Shown: piece by piece, positions 55,590 through 62,770 of the stretch
Numbering within the stretch: the first letter of the stretch is position 1
How the letters are laid out: each line of letters opens with the position of its first letter
NCBI RefSeq assembly: GCF_001659785.1
Contig: NZ_CP015961.1
Location: 1,426,001-1,490,000, forward strand
Direction: 5' to 3'
Source of the DNA: Dietzia timorensis
GTDB taxonomy: Bacteria > Actinomycetota > Actinomycetes > Mycobacteriales > Mycobacteriaceae
Length of the DNA stretch: 64,000 nucleotides
Made by a program: the position numbers and the translations under genes
The notes under the pieces: generated by a model
Databases searched by the model: none
What the model was told of the DNA's origin: nothing
The model's input: only the letters and a program-made list of their open reading frames with translations

Positions 55590-56353
55590 TCCGTTCTCGA
55601 CCCATCTGCTGTGGAAGTGGCGGACATCTGGTGCAGATCGGTCCGCAGGATGGCAAACCGGCGGGGATCGCCTTCGAAGAGGAAATTGCGCAGCACATCC
55701 GTGAACCCGGCGCGGCGGTAGAGACGCCAGGCGTTATTCGTCTCGCCCTCGACCTCGGGAGTGGACAGGAGAACCGAACCCTCTGTCCGCGTGGCGAGAA
55801 ACGACTGCAGCAGTGCCCGGCCGACACGATGCCCGTGAAGCGCAGGGAGAACGTGGAGCTCGGTGAGTTCGGCCATTATCTCCGGGAGCGACACTCCTGC
55901 AGAGCGCGCGCCCGCCGACACCCGGTCGAACCACCACTGCCCCTGGCTGGTGCGATAGCCATAGCAAATACCGACCAGAACCTCGTCTGACGACGGAGGC
56001 TCTTGACCCGCCAGGCCCCGCGTGTCTCCCGACGCGGGGACGACCCTTACGTCGAGGTCCTGCGGCTCGGACGCCGGCTCGTGATTCGCCCGGCGAAACC
56101 ACCACCTTCTCCCGCGCCCGCGCGCGGCCGCACCGTCCGCGGGCGCCGACACCGCGAGTCCGGCGGCGTCTTCCCTTGAGACGAACGCCGCGACTGCAGA
56201 GAAGCCCGCCCATCGGCTGTGTTCGTGCCACACGGGGCTGCGCTGCCACGACAATCTTGGGGAGTAGCCCATGGCCGAGACGTATACGTCCAACGCCTCG
56301 CGCACCCTTAGCCTAAACTCGGCCGGCGAGAGAGCGACGATACGTATTTCCAC
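55586..56353 (-). CDS. GNAT family acetyltransferase (Rv2170-like) with an inserted basic segment
   Basis: A 255-residue protein. The GTG at 56353 matches the family N-terminus (VEIRIVALSPAEFRLRVREA, ALDVYVSAMGYSPR). The acetyl-CoA loop is HGHRVGRALLQSFL and the end NNAWRLYRRAGFTDVLRNF is highly conserved with Rv2170. Between residues about 90 and 145 there is an insertion relative to that protein, rich in Arg/Trp (RGRGRRWWFRR) and Pro/Glu, probably a surface loop. It precedes the FAD oxidoreductase with a four-base overlap. Rv2170 has lysine acetyltransferase activity reported; whether that holds here is inference. Confidence 0.82.
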   Translation of the reverse strand: MEIRIVALSPAEFRLRVREALDVYVSAMGYSPRLSWQRSPVWHEHSRWAGFSAVAAFVSREDAAGLAVSAPADGAAARGRGRRWWFRRANHEPASEPQDLDVRVVPASGDTRGLAGQEPPSSDEVLVGICYGYRTSQGQWWFDRVSAGARSAGVSLPEIMAELTELHVLPALHGHRVGRALLQSFLATRTEGSVLLSTPEVEGETNNAWRLYRRAGFTDVLRNFLFEGDPRRFAILRTDLHQMSATSTADGSRTE

Positions 56354-56482
56354 CCATCCATAACACCACAATGTGCCGACCCTGCGGAGGGGCTGGAAGT
56401 ATCCACGCTGGTCAACGCTGAATGTCAGTTGGCGAATATATGTTCTATCCGTAATTGAATCGACAAGAAAACGGAGAACATT

Positions 56483-56908
56483 ATGTACACCAACATTCAT
56501 CGGGCAGAGGCAACGTCGACCATCTCCGCGCAGAGCTCGCGGCGCCGTTCTGCTCATATCAGCCGTGCGCGAAGGGCCGAACTTCTCCGGGAGCAGGCAG
56601 TCTCGGCGAGCAGCCCGGAAGAAAAACTCGCGCTGTCATACCGCAGCGCCCGAGAAAAAGGGGCGTTGCTCCTAGGGGCTCCGCCACGGAGGGGGCCGAA
56701 TAACGTCTGGATCCGGCTCGAACGAGAATGCCCAGCGATGGCCGAGTGGGCACGTACGTTTCGCGGGTACTCCGGCCTCGTTTCGGCGATCGATGCCGGA
56801 CTTCCGCGGAAAGTCGATGGCGAATTCGCCAGGAAGTTCCTGTGGGCGGTCGGGCAGTTCTTCGAAAGGGTCGAGGCAGAGCAGATTCAGGAAAAAGCTG
56901 CTGCCTAG
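56483..56908 (+). CDS. SAV_6107-type HEPN domain protein
   Basis: A 141-residue helical protein. The N-terminus is charged (SSRRRSAHISRARRAELLRE). The middle follows the SAV_6107-like HEPN pattern: EEKLALSYRSAREKGALLLG, then NNVWIRLERECPAMAEWART and a C-terminal helix EFARKFLWAVGQFFERVEAE. HEPN domains are often RNases, but no R-X4-6-H motif is clear here. ATG at 56483 has CGGAGA upstream. Function unknown. Confidence 0.65.
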   Translation: MYTNIHRAEATSTISAQSSRRRSAHISRARRAELLREQAVSASSPEEKLALSYRSAREKGALLLGAPPRRGPNNVWIRLERECPAMAEWARTFRGYSGLVSAIDAGLPRKVDGEFARKFLWAVGQFFERVEAEQIQEKAAA

Positions 56909-57108
56909 CCGTTCGCGGGAAATTCCGAAGGATCAATTGGTAACGGCCCGGGCAAATGGACGTATGATGGAGGAGTAAAAACGCGCGCCAGAATTCGGCG
57001 GGAACGAAAAGTTTGCGTCGCGCGTTGTACACACTGCCCAGGAAAAATCGGGGACCGCGTGCAGTGCACATGGGAGCCTCGCGACATACGCCAGCCAAGG
57101 GAGGATCC

Positions 57109-57549
57109 GTGCCACTTTCAGAGCACGAGCAGCGGATGCTCGACGAGATCGAAAGCGGACTCTACGCGGACGATCCCAAGTTTGCGAGCAACGTCCGTCG
57201 AAGCTCCTCATCGTCGGGTATCAGCCCAAACTTGTGGAAGTTTGTGCTCGTCGGGCTTGTCGGGCTTGCGCTACTCATCGTCGGACTCGCCTTCGGCCCC
57301 AAGCCGGCGGGCTTTCCCATCGTCAGCCTCCTCGGCTTCGTCATCATGTTCGGCGCAGGCGTAGGCGCCTTGCTATCGACTTCCGGTTCGACCGAGAAGA
57401 AGGGCGCTTCGTCGCCAGGTCGTGGCAAAGCGGCACCAAAGAAGGGGTCCCGAGGGCAGAATGGCCCGGCGTCGAAAAGCAAGCCCTCCGGCAACTTCAG
57501 TGATCGGATGGAAGAGCGCTTCCGGCGGCGCTTCGAGGAAGGGCGCTAG
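57109..57549 (+). CDS. DUF3040 family membrane protein
   Basis: A 146-residue protein with GTG start and AAGGGAGG upstream. It starts with the family signature PLSEHEQRMLDEIESGLYADDPKFA, then has two transmembrane helices (LWKFVLVGLVGLALLIVGLA and FPIVSLLGFVIMFGAGVGALL) and a basic, Gly/Lys/Pro-rich tail ending RMEERFRRRFEEGR. DUF3040 proteins (Rv2169c here) sit next to the dcw cluster throughout actinobacteria and have no known role. The conserved acidic N-terminus probably faces the cytoplasm. Confidence 0.88.
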   Translation: MPLSEHEQRMLDEIESGLYADDPKFASNVRRSSSSSGISPNLWKFVLVGLVGLALLIVGLAFGPKPAGFPIVSLLGFVIMFGAGVGALLSTSGSTEKKGASSPGRGKAAPKKGSRGQNGPASKSKPSGNFSDRMEERFRRRFEEGR

Positions 57550-57574
57550 AAGCTAGCTCCCCACTTTCGACCAC

Positions 57575-57609
57575 AATCCCTGTCACCTCCACGGTGGCAG
57601 GGATTTTTT
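57575..57609 (+). terminator. intrinsic terminator after the DUF3040 gene
   Basis: AATCCCTGTCACC pairs with GGTGGCAGGGATT (one G-T pair) around TCCAC, with six Ts at the end of the stem. A textbook intrinsic terminator that isolates mraZ transcription. Confidence 0.9.
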
Positions 57610-57647
57610 GTGTCCAGATGGCCTCACACCCGTCTCGACCCGCATGT

Positions 57648-57696
57648 CCCCACATTCCTCCACCACGCTTCTCCCGAGTTCCCCACTTTGCTCCAC
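57648..57696 (-). promoter_or_regulatory. reverse-oriented array of GTGGGG/GTGGAG boxes
   Basis: On the reverse strand, boxes lie at 57691 (GTGGAG), 57681 (GTGGGG), 57658 (GTGGAG) and 57648 (GTGGGG), in two pairs each with 10-bp period; another stands alone at 57559-57564. The pair at 57681-57696 matches the pair at 57846-57861 in inverted orientation at 15 of 16 bases. Likely MraZ sites by similarity to the array next to mraZ. Confidence 0.5.
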
Positions 57697-57718
57697 TGAT
57701 GCTGCGATCATGATTCAC

Positions 57719-57748
57719 TTGTTTCACATTCGCCTCGTTAGCTATGCT
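57719..57748 (+). promoter_or_regulatory. candidate mraZ promoter
   Basis: TTGTTT (57719-57724) and TATGCT (57743-57748) with an 18-bp spacer, between the two box arrays. A weaker pair is TTGCCG at 57815 with TTAAGT at 57838, directly next to the forward boxes. Both are predicted by eye. Confidence 0.4.
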
Positions 57749-57845
57749 TAGCCACAGTCGAGGAACTTTCCTCAAATGCGACGCTGTGCGTGTCGCCACG
57801 AATTTCGATGAATATTGCCGCTTTGAACTGCGCTTATTTAAGTGC

Positions 57846-57901
57846 GTGGGGCAAAGTGGGGATGAGGCCTTGTATGTGGGGCTTGGTGGGGTAAAGTGGG
57901 G
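57846..57901 (+). promoter_or_regulatory. MraZ box array: five GTGGGG boxes on a 10-bp grid
   Basis: GTGGGG occurs at 57846, 57856, 57876, 57886 and 57896, exactly on a 10-bp grid with only the 57866 slot empty. MraZ proteins bind direct repeats of TGGGN with 10-bp period upstream of their own operon, so autoregulation is expected. The array ends 75 bp before the mraZ start. Confidence 0.8.
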
Positions 57902-57976
57902 GATGCAAGTCGCTCAGATGTAATCCAGGGCCGTCGATAGGACAAAGCCAGGGATGCGGGGAACGGGAGGTGGCTG

Positions 57977-58459
57977 GTGGATTCCACCGACACGCCTGTC
58001 TCCACGGATGAGCGGGAACCCGTTTTCGTCGGGTACGGGACGTACCGCCCCAGGCTCGACGACAAGGGACGACTGACAATCCCGGCAAAGTTTCGAGCAC
58101 CCCTCGAAGACGGGCTGGTGGTGTGCAACTGGTTCACCAACGCGCTGTCGGTCTTCCCGGAAGACGAGTTCAACGCACTGGTGAAGAAGATTCGCCCGAC
58201 GGCCAACCGCTCTGCGCGGCACATGGCTTTCTACCGAATCCTCGTCAGCGGGGCGGACGTGCAACAACTCGATAAGCAGGGACGAATTTCCATTCCATCC
58301 GGCCAACGCGGGTACGCGGGTCTCGACAGGGACTGCGTGGTCAACGGGTTGGGCGAGCGCCTCGAAGTATGGGACGCAACTGCATGGGATCGCTACAACG
58401 AAGAAAATCTTCCGGCGTTCTCGGAGATGGAAGGCGCGTCGCTCGGTATCGAGTTCTAG
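57977..58459 (+). CDS. mraZ: transcriptional regulator MraZ
   Basis: A 160-residue protein with GTG start and GGGAGG upstream. It has the usual two AbrB-like domains: GTYRPRLDDKGRLTIPAKFR and QQLDKQGRISIPSGQRGYAG, each with the DxxGR DNA-binding mark. An N-terminal extension of about 18 residues (VDSTDTPVSTDEREPVF) precedes the normal start at GTYRPRLDD. MraZ controls its own operon (division and wall genes). The dense box array upstream is the expected target. Confidence 0.95.
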   Translation: MDSTDTPVSTDEREPVFVGYGTYRPRLDDKGRLTIPAKFRAPLEDGLVVCNWFTNALSVFPEDEFNALVKKIRPTANRSARHMAFYRILVSGADVQQLDKQGRISIPSGQRGYAGLDRDCVVNGLGERLEVWDATAWDRYNEENLPAFSEMEGASLGIEF

Positions 58460-58645
58460 GGAACGGCCCCGCGGGGATCGATTCCGGCGCGGAGTGTCTT
58501 GCGGCCTTCGCCCAGGGTGCCCTGGCGTACTTCCCCAACGCCAGGTCCCACTGGGCGGGGACCTCAAGATACTGCGGACTCAAATCGCGATCTGTACGAC
58601 CAGCAGGCCAATTGGTTTGCATGGCCTCTCGGGAGGAGGTGGGTG

Positions 58646-59659
58646 GTGGACTCTCCATCGGCAACGCACATCCCGGTGATGCTCGCGCGAACGATCGACT
58701 TGTTCACCCCCGCCATCGATGCCGCGGTGAACGAAGGACGCACTCCGGTGATCGTCGACGGCACACTTGGCCTCGGAGGGCACTCCGCCCACCTTCTGGC
58801 TCGATTTCCGACTCTCCACATCATCGGAGTGGACCGGGACACCGAAGCTCTGGACATGGCGGCACGAAGGCTCACGGCGTATTCCGCTCGCTTCACTCCG
58901 GTGCACGCTCGATTCGACGACGCCAACGCGATCACCGAGGCGATACCTGACTTCTCGGCTGACGACGCCGGAGCGTGTATCGATGGTGCGCTCCTGGATT
59001 TCGGGGTCTCGTCGATGCAGCTAGATGTTCCCGAGCGAGGGTTCGCCTACTCGGTCGACGCGCCACTCGACATGCGGATGGACTCCACCACCGGGATGAC
59101 GGCCGCCGACGTACTCAATGAGTATTCGGCGAAAGACCTAGCCCGAATCTTGCGCGAGTACGGCGAGGAACGCTTCGCGCGGCAAATCGCGTCCGCCATC
59201 GTCAAGCGCCGGGATACCGAACGGTTTAGGAACTCCGCCGAGCTCGTCGAGCTTCTCTACGCCACGATCCCTGCAGGCGCGCGGCGGACCGGAGGGCACC
59301 CCGCGAAGCGAACGTTCCAAGCTCTTCGTATCGAGGTCAACGCCGAGCTCGAGGCCGTATCCGGCGCCGTCGTCCTCTACCTCGATCTCGTCCGTGAGGG
59401 CGGAAACGTGATCTTCATGTCCTATCACTCCCTCGAAGACAAGATCGTCAAAAAGGAGCTGACGGCCCGAACGCGATCCACGACGCCGGCGGATCTTCCC
59501 GTCGAGCTGCCAGGACATGAAGCGCAATACCGACTACTGACCCGCGGGGCCGAAAAGGCCTCCGACGCCGAAATCGAAGGCAACCCACGATCGGCATCGG
59601 TGCGTGTGCGCTGCGCCGAACGAATCACTCCACGCAAGCTGCCCAGGAAGGACCGCTGA
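58646..59659 (+). CDS. rsmH: 16S rRNA (cytosine(1402)-N(4))-methyltransferase
   Basis: A 337-residue SAM-dependent methyltransferase. The SAM-binding block is IVDGTLGLGGHSAHLL, then GVDRDTEALDMA, DGALLDFGVSSMQLD with the catalytic acidic region, ERGFAYSVDAPLDMRMD and PAKRTFQALRIEVN. GGGAGGAGG lies before two adjacent GTG codons at 58643 and 58646; the second has the better spacing. A 186-bp gap separates it from mraZ. Its stop overlaps the next start by one base. Confidence 0.95.
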   Translation: MDSPSATHIPVMLARTIDLFTPAIDAAVNEGRTPVIVDGTLGLGGHSAHLLARFPTLHIIGVDRDTEALDMAARRLTAYSARFTPVHARFDDANAITEAIPDFSADDAGACIDGALLDFGVSSMQLDVPERGFAYSVDAPLDMRMDSTTGMTAADVLNEYSAKDLARILREYGEERFARQIASAIVKRRDTERFRNSAELVELLYATIPAGARRTGGHPAKRTFQALRIEVNAELEAVSGAVVLYLDLVREGGNVIFMSYHSLEDKIVKKELTARTRSTTPADLPVELPGHEAQYRLLTRGAEKASDAEIEGNPRSASVRVRCAERITPRKLPRKDR

Positions 59660-60570
59660 TGAGCTCTCGCACTCCGTCACGTGGACGTGTCCGCTCTGAC
59701 CGCACCGCCAATCGCACGACTCGCAGGCAGGGAGGCGCGACGGGATCGCCATCTCGCGCGCGCACGTCGGCCGGGGCGCAGACTGCGACCCTCGAGCGTC
59801 CGGGTGCCCGGGGGGTGGCCGCCCCAGCGACGCCGAAGCCGCGGACGCGCAAGTCCGCGCCGCCGAGCGTACGCGGCCGTCGCCTGCCGGAATCGGCACC
59901 TGCGTCACTCACGTTCGCGGACCGGGCGGCGGCGCTTCGCAGCGGTGTCTCGCGTATCCCGTTCGTCGCGGTGGTACTCGTCCTGGTCGTCGCAGGAATC
60001 GGATTCACGCTCTTCTTGTCTGCTCAGTCGACCGAGGACACGTACGCTCTGCGTTCCGAGCAGAACAACATTGCGGTCCTTCGCGAACAGCGCGATGCCC
60101 TGCTCACGGAGATCGAATCCGACCGCAGTGCCGAGGCCCTTGCTCGGAAGGCTGGAGAGCAGGGGATGGTGACGGTGCTCGAATCACCGATGATCGTCCG
60201 CAACGACGACGGATCGACACGTGTCGAAGGGCCCGAGGAGGCCACGCTAGGCGCGCCGATCGAGCCTCTGCAGCCGGAGCGGAGCGCCTCTGGTGATCGC
60301 GGTAGCGCGGCCTCGAACGATTCGAATCGGTTCGGTTTGCCTCCCGAGCGCGGCCGCGAATCGAATGACGACCAAGGCGGTCTCCGGGTCCCCCACCAGC
60401 AGGAAGAAGCGCACGTTCCGGACCTCGGTGCCGGACGGCGAGTGGCGGATCTTCCGGCTCCTGCCGCAGAGGAGCCGGCTCCCGCACCGGCACCTGCGGG
60501 AGTACCTGCCCCCGCCGGCGATGAGCAGGTTCCCCCTGCTGCGCCAGGACCTGTGGACGCGCCGCAGTAG
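59659..60570 (+). CDS. FtsL-like division protein (Rv2164c position)
   Basis: A 303-residue protein with the layout of actinobacterial FtsL: a basic Ser/Arg/Thr-rich cytoplasmic N-terminus of about 90 residues, one transmembrane helix (IPFVAVVLVLVVAGIGFTLFL), then a short coiled coil (YALRSEQNNIAVLREQRDAL) that zips with FtsB in the family. The remaining C-terminal half is Pro/Ala-rich low complexity. The start overlaps the rsmH stop (TGATG). ftsI follows, as usual. Confidence 0.8.
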   Translation: MSSRTPSRGRVRSDRTANRTTRRQGGATGSPSRARTSAGAQTATLERPGARGVAAPATPKPRTRKSAPPSVRGRRLPESAPASLTFADRAAALRSGVSRIPFVAVVLVLVVAGIGFTLFLSAQSTEDTYALRSEQNNIAVLREQRDALLTEIESDRSAEALARKAGEQGMVTVLESPMIVRNDDGSTRVEGPEEATLGAPIEPLQPERSASGDRGSAASNDSNRFGLPPERGRESNDDQGGLRVPHQQEEAHVPDLGAGRRVADLPAPAAEEPAPAPAPAGVPAPAGDEQVPPAAPGPVDAPQ

Positions 60571-60692
60571 GTCGAATGATTCGGACCGGGAACAGGTAAT
60601 TTCCGGGTTGAGAAAGCAAAGCCATCGCACAAGCGATGAATATCCGGGGTGGACTTCGGCTCAGGCCGGGCACGATCGCGGGAGGAGAGCAC

Positions 60693-62582
60693 ATGAACGG
60701 ACGACCCCCGCACGAGCGCGCAGGGGCGCAGGGTGCGAGAAAATCGTCGTCTCGTTCCGCAGGTGCCCGCACGCCCATCCGCACGACCTCGCAGACCGAC
60801 TCTCGATTCAAATTCCTCCGCGCTATCGTCGTGCTTCTGCTCGTCGTCGCATTGGCGAAACTGCTCTGGGTACAGACGATCGGTGGGCGCGAACTGGCGG
60901 CCCAAGCCGCGAATCAACGCATGGTCGAACAGGTTATGCCGGCGACGCGAGGCGAAATCGTCGACTACCGCGGCGAACCCATCGCCTTTACCCGTGAGGC
61001 CCGCTCGCTGTCCATCCAGCCCTCGGTCGAGCGGGACAACGCTGACGAGCGTCACCAGACCGACCCAGAGAAGCCCGATTGGAATCAGCTTGTCGACGAA
61101 ATCTCCGACAAGTTCGCGGAGGTGCTCGGGGACAAGATCAAACGTGCGGAAATCAAGGACAAGCTCACGAGCGACGATGGATTCACCTACCTTGTGAGGA
61201 ATATCGACGTCTCGGAGGCCAATGCGATCACCCGGGATTTCCCGATGGTCGGCAGCGAACGAGTCGATATCCGCGAATACCCCGGCGGTTCACTCGCCGC
61301 GAACATGATCGGCGCGACGAGTTCGGGGGACAACGGACGTCTCACCGGGCTCCAGGGACTTGAAGCACAGTATGACGACGTGCTCGGCGGGATCGACGGG
61401 CGCCGCACTTTCGACATCACGCCGGACAACGCCGTGATACCGGGCAGTATCCGTACGGCCGAAGAGGCCGTAGACGGTGGCGACGTGGAGCTGACAATCG
61501 ACTCCGACCTGCAGTGGTACGTCCAGCGCGCCGTACAGAGTGCCAAGGACAATTCTCAGGCCGGCGGCGCTTCCGCCGTCGTTCTCGACGCCGAGACCGG
61601 CGAAGTACGTGCGATGGCCAATGACAATACGTTCAACCCGGCGATCGGTGTCGGCGACGAGCTCAAGCGTGGTGCGGACCTCGGCAATCGCGCCGTGACG
61701 ACCCCGTTCGAGCCGGGCTCGGTGAACAAGATTGTTACCGCAGCGGCGGCAATCGACATGGGAGTCACCGACCCGGAGGAGGTGCACACCGTACCCGGGA
61801 GCATCGAGATGGCCGGCGTCACCGTGAATGACGCGTGGGAACACGGGCCGGCGCAATACACCACCACGGGAATCTTCGGTAAGTCCTCCAACGTAGGAAC
61901 GCTGATGCTCGCCGATCGAGTGGGCAAGGACCCGTATGCCGAGTACCTGAAAAAGTTCGGCCTCGGACAGAAGACCGGCATCGAGCTCGAGGGCGAGTCC
62001 GAGGGCATGGTTCCCGACCGTGAGAACTGGCTGGGTGGTACGTTCGCCAACCTCCCGATCGGACAGGGCTTGTCGATGACGCTGCTGCAGATGACCTCAA
62101 TGTTCCAGACTGTGGCGAATCATGGCGAGCGGATTCCGCCGCGCGTCGTGTCGTCTGTGACACAGCCCGACGGGACGGTCACCGACACCGAGCGCCCACA
62201 GGGAGAGCAGGTCGTCTCCAAGGACGCCGCCGACACGGTGCTCGACATGTTCAGAGGCGTCACCCTCGAAGGAGGAACCGGAACGGCCGCTGGCGTCGAG
62301 GGTTACCAGGTCTCCGGCAAGACCGGCACGGCGCAGCAGATCGACCCGGAATGCTCGTGTTATTCGAACTCCAACTACTGGATCACCTTTGCCGGTGTGT
62401 TCCCTGCGGACGCCCCGAAGTACGTCGTCGGAATCATGCTCGATAACCCTGTGCGCGGCGTACATGGCGACGGCGGTCAGAGCGCGGCACCCCTGTTCCA
62501 CGACATCGCCGCGTGGCTGGCGACGCGCGACAATATCGCCCCGTCCGCCCCTGGGCGGCCGCTGACACTCGAAAAGGGCTGA
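60693..62582 (+). CDS. ftsI: cell division penicillin-binding protein, peptidoglycan transpeptidase
   Basis: A 629-residue class B PBP (PbpB). It has a charged N-terminus, one transmembrane anchor (FLRAIVVLLLVVALAKLLWV), a dimerisation domain with RGEIVDYRGEPIA, and the transpeptidase domain. The active-site motifs are S343-V-N-K346, S398-S-N400 and K543-T-G. It cross-links septal peptidoglycan with FtsW. GGAGGAG lies before the ATG at 60693; an upstream in-frame ATG at 60636 is less likely. A PEST-like GGCSC turn (ECSCYSN) after the KTG motif is normal in this group. Confidence 0.95.
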   Translation: MNGRPPHERAGAQGARKSSSRSAGARTPIRTTSQTDSRFKFLRAIVVLLLVVALAKLLWVQTIGGRELAAQAANQRMVEQVMPATRGEIVDYRGEPIAFTREARSLSIQPSVERDNADERHQTDPEKPDWNQLVDEISDKFAEVLGDKIKRAEIKDKLTSDDGFTYLVRNIDVSEANAITRDFPMVGSERVDIREYPGGSLAANMIGATSSGDNGRLTGLQGLEAQYDDVLGGIDGRRTFDITPDNAVIPGSIRTAEEAVDGGDVELTIDSDLQWYVQRAVQSAKDNSQAGGASAVVLDAETGEVRAMANDNTFNPAIGVGDELKRGADLGNRAVTTPFEPGSVNKIVTAAAAIDMGVTDPEEVHTVPGSIEMAGVTVNDAWEHGPAQYTTTGIFGKSSNVGTLMLADRVGKDPYAEYLKKFGLGQKTGIELEGESEGMVPDRENWLGGTFANLPIGQGLSMTLLQMTSMFQTVANHGERIPPRVVSSVTQPDGTVTDTERPQGEQVVSKDAADTVLDMFRGVTLEGGTGTAAGVEGYQVSGKTGTAQQIDPECSCYSNSNYWITFAGVFPADAPKYVVGIMLDNPVRGVHGDGGQSAAPLFHDIAAWLATRDNIAPSAPGRPLTLEKG

Positions 62583-62770
62583 CTCCGAGCCGATGCATCA
62601 GGCCGTTAACACGACGGGGCTGGACGTCATGTCCACGTGCGGTGCGCCGGATCGCGGTGGCGGGCGGTAATGTTCTTACGAGATTTGGTTCGAAATATCG
62701 CCCGTTGAAGCGCTAAAAACGGTGCGTAAACATGATGGCTGGTAATTCGAGAAAGGGACGTGATCTACGC

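Noticed and set aside
56434-56445. GAATATATGTTC as an SOS (LexA) box before the HEPN-like gene
   Set aside because: Only one half site fits; the other differs by one base, and flanking TCG/CGA are missing, so the site is too weak to claim.
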